From NCBI RefSeq assembly GCF_004682055.1, contig NZ_QUZU01000048.1, positions 1 to 45,350 of the forward strand: a stretch of DNA of 45,350 bases, in the 5' to 3' direction. Made by a program: the position numbers and the translations under genes. Of this stretch, positions 26,101 through 33,527 are shown piece after piece. Under the pieces are notes generated by a model. It had not been told where the DNA came from, did no database searches, and worked only from the letters and a program-made list of their open reading frames with translations. Positions within the stretch are counted from its first letter, which is position 1, and each line of letters starts with the position of its first letter. The stretch comes from Pseudomonas kairouanensis. GTDB taxonomy: Bacteria > Pseudomonadota > Gammaproteobacteria > Pseudomonadales > Pseudomonadaceae.

Positions 26101-28340
26101 GGCGCCTCAGCCTTCAGGTGTTCAAGGGTCAGCGGCTGGTTTTCATCGAGCGGCAGGTTGCCGGCGACCGCTGCCATGATGTGGCGGTAGTCGTCCCTGG
26201 TCAGGCGCTGTTCTTCCGGGATTTTTTGCTTCTCTTGGGCCGATGCGCCGTTGTAAGCCTTGAGTTGTTGGCGTGCCTGGCTGACGAACTCGCCCTTGAG
26301 GCATGCGCGATAGTCGTCGCGATGGGTGTTCCAGAAGGTATCTAGCTGTTGTGTGAATTGGCCCTGGAAATCGGTCTTCCAGGCGGCCTTCATCAGTTGT
26401 GATGGGGCCATGGGGAATTGATTGTGCAAGCCGTAGCCTTCCTGGCCATGTCCACGGCCGACTTTGTACAACCCTGCATTCACGTCCAGCTCGCCCGGCA
26501 GCCAGTCCTGTTCGCTGAAGTTTTTAAGCAGTGCGTCCGGCAGCGCGAGCGACGAAGACGGCTCTTGGGAAAGGTGTTCCCAGCCGGTCGCGCTCATTGT
26601 TTCAGAGGGCATGCCACGGAAGCGGTTTAGAAAAATCTCATCGGCGTTCACGGTCCAGCCGGTTTGCTCGAAGATAAGCTTTTCTGCCCACCTCTTGGCC
26701 TCCTGACGCACTACTGGAAGGGCTTGGCCGGTGCTACTCAACAGCTGGGTGTAACGTTCTTTTTCGCGGGTCAGGCGGGCTTTTTCAGCGGCCGCCTTGG
26801 CGAGTTTTTCGAAATGGGCGGCGGCAAGCTGCTCGTGCCGTGCGAGGGATTTGAGTGAGCGTGAGGTCAGCTTCAGCGCCTCGTCGGCGGGCGGAAAGCC
26901 AAACCCGCCCTGGGCCTTCAGCGTGGCGAGCCTGGATGCGTCGGGGTTGGGTGTTTCGCCGTAAAACGCGCCGATCTCAGCCTCCGTTGCGGCAAACGCC
27001 GGGTTGCCCAGCGGCCGTGGGAGTGGCTGCTGCGGGCCGGGCGCGATCACCTTAGCGGCCGCGATCAGCGGGCTGGCGAGCGTATGCCAGCCAGAGTCGT
27101 CGTCCAGAGTGAATACTCTGGTCTGGCCCTTCACTTTGGCGGATAACGTGCCCGTCGCCGCCGTGATGACCACCGTGGCCGGGTCGATGCCCTGGTCGTG
27201 CATCCACTGAACCACCTGCGGCTGCTCAAGGTGGTCGCGGTAGAGCGTCAGCCACGCACCCATCACGGAGTGTGCAGGCACTTCAATGCGCACTGGCGCT
27301 GAGGGTTTGGGGTGTTGTTGTACGGCACGGCTGTAGCTTTCGGCCAGCAGGCTGTCGGCCAGAAAAATATCGGCGTCATTGTTCAGTTGCAGTTTCAGGT
27401 CCCGTAGCGCCTCGTGGGTTGTCGGCACAGGCCTACCCGAGGCATGGATGAACTGCGCCAGGCTGACAACGGCGTCTTCGGCACAATGATGCGCTTGGGC
27501 ATAGGATGAGCCTGGTTTGATGGACATAACGCTTTCGTCCAGCCAACGCTGAAGGAATGCTTGGTCGGAGGGTTCCGAATCCAGTCTATCGAGGATCAAT
27601 TGCAGCCTAAGGCCCAGTTCATTGCGGTCGTAGATATCCCCAATCAGACGCTGGAAGGTGCGCAAGGTTTGCTCGCCACGGGCCTTCTCGGATTTGACGC
27701 GCTGAGGGGACGACACGTGGGCAAACCCTTTGTCCCGTGCCAGCGCGGCGAGGGCGTCAGGGTCGTTGCGGTCTACATCGTAAAAGGCCAGGACGGTCGA
27801 TAGGGGTAAGGTTGAGTCATAGGCGTCATTAGAGGACATCCCGCGGTTCTGTCCACTATCAATGACGGTGGCGGCCGCCATGATCAATCCAAGGATGGCG
27901 GGCTGCGCTTTGTCGCCTGTAAGTTTGATTTCCTTGAGCTGGTTGAGGTGGCGTCCGGTGACGCTGTTGCTGGCGGGGTGAAAGTGGATGTCATCATGGT
28001 CAAAACGACCTTGTTCTAAAAACTGCTGCGCAGCCGGACTGTATACCGCGAGCATGAATTGACTGAACCACGCGCCAAGGGTCGAGTCCGGTGGAATGTG
28101 CAGAGGCTCGTCATTATTTTCAACAAGCGCGCGATGAACCTCGATAGCCAGTTCGCTATCGGCCTTGGCTCTTTCGGATCTTTTGTCGGGTGTATTCGGC
28201 TCGTTGGCGTCGCGTTGGTTCGCCGGGACCATGTGGTACACCATTGATTCGCCGGTGCGTGTGGTGTCTACGGGTGCCGGAGTTTTGCCTGAGGGCGTGA
28301 AGGGTACAAAAGTAATCTGCGATAACGGGGAACTGGTCAT
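23130..28340 (-). CDS. Giant toxin-like protein (DUF6543/dermonecrotic-toxin-type) with C-terminal TGase-like and CheD/CNF-like regions
   Basis: A 1736-residue protein of the large Pseudomonas family annotated with a dermonecrotic-toxin (DUF6543) region. I start it at ATG 28340 (weak AAGG upstream); the frame opens 69 codons earlier without family character. Residues about 1-900 hold long helical segments (for example HFEKLAKAAAEKARLTREKE). A hydrophobic stretch at about 913-950 (AAGLLAKFAPVGEPLVVALA) could insert in membranes. Two possible catalytic centres follow. One is papain/transglutaminase-like: C1435 (GNCGEMAAL), H1462 (DSHAFTVV), D1492 (WVVDPW), as in Pasteurella toxin C3. The other is CheD/CNF-like: C1604 (YLSDCSAL) and H1625 (LMHLTG), then KVIFVGGLDSH and LLDILRKPGVDTVIAGSSG. 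No signal peptide, secretion gene or immunity gene is adjacent. Both activities are inferred from motif order only. Confidence 0.75.
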   Translation of the reverse strand: MTSSPLSQITFVPFTPSGKTPAPVDTTRTGESMVYHMVPANQRDANEPNTPDKRSERAKADSELAIEVHRALVENNDEPLHIPPDSTLGAWFSQFMLAVYSPAAQQFLEQGRFDHDDIHFHPASNSVTGRHLNQLKEIKLTGDKAQPAILGLIMAAATVIDSGQNRGMSSNDAYDSTLPLSTVLAFYDVDRNDPDALAALARDKGFAHVSSPQRVKSEKARGEQTLRTFQRLIGDIYDRNELGLRLQLILDRLDSEPSDQAFLQRWLDESVMSIKPGSSYAQAHHCAEDAVVSLAQFIHASGRPVPTTHEALRDLKLQLNNDADIFLADSLLAESYSRAVQQHPKPSAPVRIEVPAHSVMGAWLTLYRDHLEQPQVVQWMHDQGIDPATVVITAATGTLSAKVKGQTRVFTLDDDSGWHTLASPLIAAAKVIAPGPQQPLPRPLGNPAFAATEAEIGAFYGETPNPDASRLATLKAQGGFGFPPADEALKLTSRSLKSLARHEQLAAAHFEKLAKAAAEKARLTREKERYTQLLSSTGQALPVVRQEAKRWAEKLIFEQTGWTVNADEIFLNRFRGMPSETMSATGWEHLSQEPSSSLALPDALLKNFSEQDWLPGELDVNAGLYKVGRGHGQEGYGLHNQFPMAPSQLMKAAWKTDFQGQFTQQLDTFWNTHRDDYRACLKGEFVSQARQQLKAYNGASAQEKQKIPEEQRLTRDDYRHIMAAVAGNLPLDENQPLTLEHLKAEAPVERSGASVHALVINGAISSDIVRLSKLAGGRQILYIPGNKPAFLCFKSITDMDKWIADQGNAPEKRKKLASHFRLKDRQDDDGFWRDVGTFITGNYLAGKGVDTSLKNIGSGYWSNQEHVVIDDQNVKIQGDLFSTMANIAQERMASDADICIKSNSEVTRDTWLNDMTVAAGLLAKFAPVGEPLVVALAAGTGLAELALGAEKAADGDTSAERSQGVSHAIDGALNTLFSATSLSDGAIEDPFDIAIEPLSPTTHITRPPLKRDIALRTETFADGTRALSTETPLSEHAYTLPRANGFDVIDENHVYRYDPKTPGVMSDLQASDDLKELDEFEAYCPAPVGGRAKRGVSDTCFVRSLKPVKDPLQQELQALEHVRLYPSAKKLLKRDRLTVFERRLYKVSDDKLVSVPRTEPVNYKHAIRGSVVNDKQFGLYDGTANAFLNTETRVVKLGAISDSCNDSREVRGVVVASPVKGDASKYLVVEADIGEFYYVKLDELKKPDALFIKCVPTDFDKALAKGYRNALYRKQTPPGTSLDNRFIALPKLDTVYKQLEKAGYAKGDVDALKARCEGMNAEQKREIAYQLRQRGTTGVEDAALSPVDVRPLVKPAGFDSLTPAQQNGIYAQQALQSVQKDLQATGLGPGNVVRSAADRARAEAANTVVNWLRQTRNPRTLLSGKSVVKAGAGNCGEMAALSREIINTSGGRAYEWFAGDSHAFTVVGGPSNISSGSVRFDQPEWADAWVVDPWAGIACPAAQYTQKLGQTMRKWAADGWVIRTSTDDAMSPTNKQWLDALIAEPKKPYAHGYSTERTPQIKSEPRIVVPRPLPAPQTVEVSMGYSQTVEDTTSTLSTRYLSDCSALAVLTDLKDGVYQKRTLMHLTGSSLELGLLDQNVVQLLEKLNKSLDKGGKVIFVGGLDSHSTVGMGVVLGQEHSGRKPLLDILRKPGVDTVIAGSSGIDIKPDGTFTLMQDRGKGVFDAATIKDVFDFAT

Positions 28341-28549
28341 GGGGGCGGCCCTTGCCTGCATCTGAAAAAGGGATCGCCAATGCCTTGTCAGGCTGGCGTA
28401 GCGGCAAGTGAGTGGCGGCGCGATGGCGGCGGTTCCTTTACCGGCACGGTTCTGTGACCGACAGGTTCTGTAAAAAAAACGCCATTGCGCTGGGGAATAG
28501 AGTCCGGCCGGGCTATTTTGGTGCACCTCAATAACTAGAGTAGCCATGG
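28341..28549. promoter_or_regulatory. Divergent promoter region between the toxin gene and ggt
   Basis: A 209-bp gap must contain both promoters. No clear sigma-70 boxes were found by eye. The ggt leader ends ATAACTAGAGTAGCC before ATGG-ATG, with only a weak ribosome site. Confidence 0.35.
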
Positions 28550-30274
28550 ATGAAATACCAACCCTTCAGCCGTACCTTGATTGCCACTGCGCTGGTGTTG
28601 ACGGTCAGCGGTGTGCAAGCCGCTTCCCAGGCCCCGGTGGCTGGCGAAAACGGCATGGTGGTAACGGCCCAGCATTTGGCCACTCATGTGGGCGTGGATG
28701 TGCTCAAGGCCGGCGGTAACGCGGTGGATGCCGCGGTGGCCGTGGGCTACGCACTGGCGGTGGTGTACCCGGCGGCGGGCAACCTGGGCGGTGGTGGGTT
28801 CATGACCGTGCAGTTGGCCGACGGGCGCAAGACCTTCCTCGACTTCCGAGAAAAAGCCCCGCTGGCGGCCACTGCCGACATGTACCTGGATAAAGACGGC
28901 AATGTGGTCGAAGGCCTCAGCGCCAAGGGGCACCTGGCTGTTGGCGTGCCCGGCACCGTTTCCGGCATGGAACTGGCCCTGAGCAAATACGGCACCCTCA
29001 AGCGTGCCCAGGTGATTGCCCCGGCGATCAAACTCGCGGAAAACGGCTTTGCCCTGGAGCAGGGTGATATCGACCTGCTGCACACCGCTACCGGCGAGTT
29101 CGAAAAAGACAAGGACATGCGCGGTATCTTCCTGCACAACGGCCAGCCGCTGCAGGTGGGTCAGAAACTGGTGCAGAAAGACCTGGCCAAGACCCTCAAG
29201 GAAATCTCGGCCAAAGGCAGCGACGGTTTCTATAAAGGGTGGGTGGCCAAGGCTCTGGTGGATTCCAGCCAGGCCGGCAAAGGCATCATCACCCAGGCTG
29301 ACCTGGACAAATACAAAACCCGCGAACTGGCACCCATCGAGTGCGACTACCGTGGCTACCATGTGGTCTCGGCGCCGCCGCCAAGCTCCGGTGGCGTGGT
29401 GATCTGCCAGATCATGAACATTCTCGAAGGCTACCCGATGGCCGACCTGGGCTATCACTCGGCCCAGGGCCTGCACTACCAGATCGAAGCCATGCGCCAC
29501 GCCTACGTGGACCGTAACAGCTACCTGGGCGACCCGGATTTTGTGAAAAACCCGATTGCCCACCTGCTGGACAAGGGCTACGCCGCCAAGCTGCGCGCCG
29601 CCATCGAGCCACAAAAGGCCGGTGATTCCCAGGCAATCAAGCCAGGTGTATCGCCCCATGAAGGCAACAACACCACCCACTATTCCATCGTCGACAAGTG
29701 GGGCAATGCCGTTTCGGTCACCTACACCCTCAACGACTGGTTCGGTGCGGGGGTGATGGCGAGCAAGACCGGGGTGATTCTCAACGACGAAATGGACGAC
29801 TTCACCGTCAAGGTCGGCGTGCCGAACATGTACGGCCTGGTCCAGGGTGAAGCCAACGCCATCGCACCGGGCAAGGCGCCGCTGTCATCGATGAGCCCGA
29901 CCATCGTGACCAAGGACGGCAAGGCGGTGATGGTAGTCGGCACGCCGGGCGGCAGCCGTATCATCACGGCGACGTTGCTGACCATCCTCAATGTGATCGA
30001 CTACAAGATGAACATTCAGGAGGCCGTGGACGCGCCGCGTTTCCACCAACAGTGGATGCCGGACACCACCAACCTTGAGACCTTTGCCGTAAGCCCGGAC
30101 ACCCAGAAAATCCTGGAAAGCTGGGGCCATAAGTTTGCCGGCCCGCAAGACGCCAACCACTTGGCGGCGATCCTGGTAGGTGCGCCGTCTCTGGATGGTA
30201 AGCCGGTGGGCAATAACCGTTTCTACGGGGCCAATGACCCACGTCGTAACACGGGGCTGTCGCTGGGCTACTAA
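28550..30274 (+). CDS. ggt: Gamma-glutamyltransferase precursor
   Basis: A 574-residue periplasmic Ntn-hydrolase with a signal peptide (MKYQPFSRTLIATALVLTVS to VQA, cleavage near 25). Family marks: NAVDAAVAVGYALAVVYPAA, NLGGGGFM, the RhamEALREKAP-like FLDFREKAPLAA, and the autoprocessing site GNNTTHYSIVDKWGN, in which T375 becomes the nucleophile of the small subunit. PLSSMSPTIV and GTPGGSRI close the active site. It hydrolyses glutathione and other gamma-glutamyl compounds or transfers the glutamyl group. Length matches the E. coli protein (580). It is monocistronic, divergent from the toxin gene, with a REP pair after its stop. Confidence 0.96.
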   Translation: MKYQPFSRTLIATALVLTVSGVQAASQAPVAGENGMVVTAQHLATHVGVDVLKAGGNAVDAAVAVGYALAVVYPAAGNLGGGGFMTVQLADGRKTFLDFREKAPLAATADMYLDKDGNVVEGLSAKGHLAVGVPGTVSGMELALSKYGTLKRAQVIAPAIKLAENGFALEQGDIDLLHTATGEFEKDKDMRGIFLHNGQPLQVGQKLVQKDLAKTLKEISAKGSDGFYKGWVAKALVDSSQAGKGIITQADLDKYKTRELAPIECDYRGYHVVSAPPPSSGGVVICQIMNILEGYPMADLGYHSAQGLHYQIEAMRHAYVDRNSYLGDPDFVKNPIAHLLDKGYAAKLRAAIEPQKAGDSQAIKPGVSPHEGNNTTHYSIVDKWGNAVSVTYTLNDWFGAGVMASKTGVILNDEMDDFTVKVGVPNMYGLVQGEANAIAPGKAPLSSMSPTIVTKDGKAVMVVGTPGGSRIITATLLTILNVIDYKMNIQEAVDAPRFHQQWMPDTTNLETFAVSPDTQKILESWGHKFAGPQDANHLAAILVGAPSLDGKPVGNNRFYGANDPRRNTGLSLGY

Positions 30275-30293
30275 AGCCGGGTGCAGTCAGAAG

Positions 30294-30382
30294 TGTGGGG
30301 GCGGGCTTGCTCGCGAATGCGCAGTGTCAAACGAAGATGTTTTGACTGATTCACCGCTTTCGCGAGCAAGCCCGCTCCCACA
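30294..30382. repeat. REP doublet (GGGGGCGGGCTTGCTCGCG type)
   Basis: Arms TGTGGGGGCGGGCTTGCTCG and CGAGCAAGCCCGCTCCCACA lie in the convergent gap between ggt and the NadR-like kinase gene. One arm carries a G where the other implies A (GGGGG against GGGAG), so it is slightly degenerate. Confidence 0.88.
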
Positions 30383-30393
30383 GGGGCACAGTG

Positions 30394-30918
30394 TTATGCA
30401 TCAAGCAGTTGTTGCACGGCTGAAAACGCCGCGTTTCTGCGCTCCTCCCAATCCCCCCGAATCACCACTACCGGCTGTTGATGCGCCTGCATCCACGCCA
30501 GGCTGTCCTGGAAAAAAGCTTGGCGATCGGCCAATTCCGGCTGGCAGCGCTGGCCATCGGCGGTCCATTCCACATCTTCCGGCGATAACAGCAGGTGCAG
30601 GTCGTAGTGGCGGGCCAGCAGTTCAGTGTCGAGCCACGCGGGGTAGTCGCCGAACAGGGTCTGGCTCCAAAGTTTGTTGGTCAGCAAATGGGTATCAAGG
30701 ATCAACAGGTGGGGCCTTTCGGCACGGGCATCATCTTCCCAGGCCAGTTGGCCGTGGGCGATGGCCGGGATGTCCGCCAGGCAGGTATCGCGCTGATGGT
30801 GATCGATGAAATAGCGCACGTATTCGCCCACCACCAAACCACCGAAGTGGGCGTGCAACTGCGCCGCCAACCAGCTTTTGCCGCTGGACTCGGGGCCCGC
30901 CAGTACCACCACTTTCAT
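30394..30918 (-). CDS. NadR-like AAA-type ATPase, probable ribosylnicotinamide kinase
   Basis: A 174-residue P-loop protein beginning MKVVVLAGPESSGKSWLAAQL, with Walker A GPESSGKS at 8-15. The motifs EYVRYFIDHHQ (residues about 37-47) and LLILDTHLLTNKLWSQTLFG (Walker-B-like LILDT) match the kinase domain of NadR. It lacks the N-terminal adenylyltransferase domain of full-length NadR. It should phosphorylate nicotinamide riboside brought in by PnuC to NMN. The start overlaps the pnuC stop by 4 bp, which supports a coupled function. ATG 30918 is the first codon of the P-loop strand; the upstream nine codons in frame belong to pnuC. Confidence 0.87.
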   Translation of the reverse strand: MKVVVLAGPESSGKSWLAAQLHAHFGGLVVGEYVRYFIDHHQRDTCLADIPAIAHGQLAWEDDARAERPHLLILDTHLLTNKLWSQTLFGDYPAWLDTELLARHYDLHLLLSPEDVEWTADGQRCQPELADRQAFFQDSLAWMQAHQQPVVVIRGDWEERRNAAFSAVQQLLDA

Positions 30919-31478
30919 GGTTGCAATGCCGGGTCGGCACGCCACTCACGCCAGCCTTGCACGGCGATCACGGTAAACAAGGCGTACAGCGCTGCGGTGA
31001 GATAGAGGCCTTTGTAGAGGAACAGTCCAACGAAGATCACGTCCACGGCAATCCAGAGCGGCCAGCACTGCACGCGTTTCTGGGCCATCCACAGTTGCGC
31101 CACCAGGCTGAAGCCGGTGAGGGCGGCGTCCAGCCAGGGTTGCGCGGCGTCGGTCCAATGGGCCATGGCTGCGCCGAGCAACACGCTGCCCACGGCGCCT
31201 ACGGCCAGGCTGGTCATAATGGCGGGTACGCCCAAGCTCGTGACCTGGCGGCCTTGCTTGACCTCGCCAGCGCGGGTCCATTGCCACCAGCCGTAGACTT
31301 GTAGCGCGGCGTACACCACTTGCAACAGCATGTCGGAATAGAGCTTCACGTCGTAAAACACCCAGGTGTACAGCAGCACCATCACCAGGCCGATGGGCCA
31401 GCACCAGGGGTTCTGCTTGACCGTCAGCCAGACGGCGATCACCCCCAGGGCGGCGGCGAACAGTTCAAGCCCGGACAT
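30915..31478 (-). CDS. pnuC: Nicotinamide riboside transporter
   Basis: A 187-residue membrane protein of the PnuC family, with about seven helices. Signature pieces are NPWCWPIGLVMVLLYTWVFY, YSDMLLQVVYAALQVYGWWQ followed by W, and the C-terminal PLWIAVDVIFVGLFLYKGLY. It carries nicotinamide riboside across the inner membrane by facilitated diffusion, trapped by phosphorylation. ATG 31478 has AAGGA about 6 nt upstream. It is the first gene of a two-gene unit with the NadR-like kinase. Confidence 0.93.
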   Translation of the reverse strand: MSGLELFAAALGVIAVWLTVKQNPWCWPIGLVMVLLYTWVFYDVKLYSDMLLQVVYAALQVYGWWQWTRAGEVKQGRQVTSLGVPAIMTSLAVGAVGSVLLGAAMAHWTDAAQPWLDAALTGFSLVAQLWMAQKRVQCWPLWIAVDVIFVGLFLYKGLYLTAALYALFTVIAVQGWREWRADPALQP

Positions 31479-31556
31479 GGCAGTTCCTTGGGGAGAGTGG
31501 GAGAGGGCGGGGATTGTAACCATAGGCCAGCGATCTTCAAACCACAGGAGGGCCAA

Positions 31557-31661
31557 TGTGGGAGGGGGCTTGCTCCCGATGGCGGTGTGTCAGTCAGCTG
31601 ATTTGTGGCTGACCTACCGCTATCGGGAGCAAGTCGAATCGTCGCACCGCCCCTCCCACAT
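31557..31661. repeat. REP doublet with an extra 15 bp in one arm
   Basis: The left arm is TGTGGGAGGGGGCTTGCTCC. The right arm begins ATCGGGAGCAAG, then shows TCGAATCGTCGCACC (31634-31648) before GCCCCTCCCACAT. Compared with the intact pair at 8011-8100, these 15 bases are inserted. The unit lies upstream of pnuC and downstream of the chemoreceptor gene. Confidence 0.85.
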
Positions 31662-31672
31662 TTGGATCATTA

Positions 31673-33307
31673 TCAGACTTTGAATTGGCGCAGCAGTCCG
31701 TTGAGTTGTTCGCTTAATGAGTGCAAGTGCGCACTGGCCACACTCGACTGCTCTGCCGCCAACGCGGTGCTATGGGACAAACCGGCGGCCTGGGTTACGT
31801 TCTGGTTGATGTCTTCGACTACGTGGGCCTGCTGAAGGGTGGCGCTGGCGATCGACGCGTTCAGGCCGTTGAGGTTGCGCAGGGCCTGGCCGATGGCGGT
31901 CAGGCTGGCGCCGGCCTGACCGGCTTGCTCGATGGTCAGTTGGGAGGCGCTGTGGCTGTCGCTGATCACCTTGACGGCGGCTTCCGAGTGACCTTGCAGG
32001 CGCTCGATCATCACCTGGATCTCGGCGGTGGATTTTTGCGTACGCTGGGCCAGCAGTCGCACTTCATCGGCCACCACCGCAAAGCCACGGCCTTGTTCAC
32101 CGGCGCGGGCGGCTTCAATCGCTGCGTTGAGGGCCAGCAGGTTGGTCTGGTCGGCGATGGAGCGGATCACTTCCAGCACGCCGCCAATCTGCGTGCTTTC
32201 GCTGGACAGGGTGCGGATCACCTCCACGGCTTGGCTGATGGTGCTGGAGAGTTGATCGATCTGTTGCAAGCTGCCGTCGATATTGACCTGGCCTTGCTGT
32301 GCCTGTGCCTGGGCGTCGCGCATTTCGCTGGCCGCGTGTTCGGCGTTCTTGGCCACGTCCTGCACGCCGTAGGTCACTTCATTGATGGCGGTGGCCACCA
32401 GTTCCATCTGCTGCGATTGTTGCTGGCTGCGGTCGTGGGCCTGGGTGGCATTGTTGCCCAGTTCCTGGGACGACTGGCCCAGGGCGTTGGCGCACACCTG
32501 CAACTGGCTCACCACCTGGCGCAGCTTGGCGGTAAAGCTATTGAAGTGCTGCGACAGTTGGGTGACTTCGTCCTGGCCGTGGGTGTCGAGGCTGCGGGTG
32601 AGGTCGCTTTCGCCGCTGGCGATATTGCCCATGGCGTTCACCGCCGCCTGCAACGGGCGCACGATGCTGCGGGCGATCAGCGATACCAGCAACGCCATGA
32701 CCAGCGCGATGCCCAGCCCGATAAACGAGGCTTTCCACACCTGGCCAGTGAATTCGGCCTGCACATCGTCCACGTACACGCCGGAACCGATGATCCAGCC
32801 CCAGGGTTCGAACAATTGGATATACGAGGTCTTGGCCACTGGTGCGTCGGCGCCCGGCTTGGGCCAGCGGTAATTGATGATGCCGGCGCCCTTGGCCTTG
32901 GCCAGCACCACGAACTCGTTGAACACCGCGAACCCGTCCGGGTCGCGGATGGCCGAGAGGTTCTGGCCGTCGAGCTTGGGGTTGGCCGGATGCATGATCA
33001 TCACGGGGGTGAGGTCGTTGATCCAGAAATAGTCGTCATGGTCGTAGCGCAGCCCGCGCACCACACTCAGGGCTTGTTTTTGCGCATCTTCACGGGTCAT
33101 GGCGCCGGTTTTTTCCAGGCCGTGATAAAACGTCAGGATCCCGCTGGCGGTCTGCACCACATGTTGGGTCTGCTGGCGTTTGGCCTGGTACAGGTCGCCA
33201 TGAATCTGCTTGAGCATCAATAAACCCAAGGCCAGCAGCATCAGAACGGCGACTATCAGGATCAGCCAGAGCCGGCGGCTGATCGACATATTGCGCAAAC
33301 TGTTCAT
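31673..33307 (-). CDS. Methyl-accepting chemotaxis protein with single Cache sensor
   Basis: A 544-residue transmembrane chemoreceptor. Helix 1 spans about 11-32, a periplasmic sCache_2-type sensor 35-188 (YDHDDYFWINDLTPVMIMHP, GWIIGSGVYVDDV), and helix 2 about 193-213. A HAMP domain follows, then the signalling hairpin with the tip sequence IADQTNLLALNAAIEAARAG and EQGRGFAVVADEVR. The sCache_2 subgroup with DYFWIND often senses short organic acids or other small metabolites; the ligand is not readable. No chemotaxis genes are nearby, and the gene appears monocistronic. Confidence 0.93.
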   Translation of the reverse strand: MNSLRNMSISRRLWLILIVAVLMLLALGLLMLKQIHGDLYQAKRQQTQHVVQTASGILTFYHGLEKTGAMTREDAQKQALSVVRGLRYDHDDYFWINDLTPVMIMHPANPKLDGQNLSAIRDPDGFAVFNEFVVLAKAKGAGIINYRWPKPGADAPVAKTSYIQLFEPWGWIIGSGVYVDDVQAEFTGQVWKASFIGLGIALVMALLVSLIARSIVRPLQAAVNAMGNIASGESDLTRSLDTHGQDEVTQLSQHFNSFTAKLRQVVSQLQVCANALGQSSQELGNNATQAHDRSQQQSQQMELVATAINEVTYGVQDVAKNAEHAASEMRDAQAQAQQGQVNIDGSLQQIDQLSSTISQAVEVIRTLSSESTQIGGVLEVIRSIADQTNLLALNAAIEAARAGEQGRGFAVVADEVRLLAQRTQKSTAEIQVMIERLQGHSEAAVKVISDSHSASQLTIEQAGQAGASLTAIGQALRNLNGLNASIASATLQQAHVVEDINQNVTQAAGLSHSTALAAEQSSVASAHLHSLSEQLNGLLRQFKV

Positions 33308-33527
33308 CGTCCTGTCACTCCATGCTTCTTATAATTGTGGGCGCTGCATCGACTTTTCCCGCGTGTCTGATAGGCTTTCGGCCGGTATTCGGAAAACCTG
33401 AATGCCGTCTGATTTTTCACGATTTTTTTGCATGCCGGTGATGAGAATACGCACCAGGCCTTCGCGTCAGTGAACCACTAAAAAATATCAATAAGGCATG
33501 CCGCTGCGCATGACCTTTGGGGGAAGC

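Noticed and set aside
31721..33223. A 500-codon plus-strand frame over the chemoreceptor gene
   Set aside because: Antisense to a well-defined MCP; no recognisable domains.
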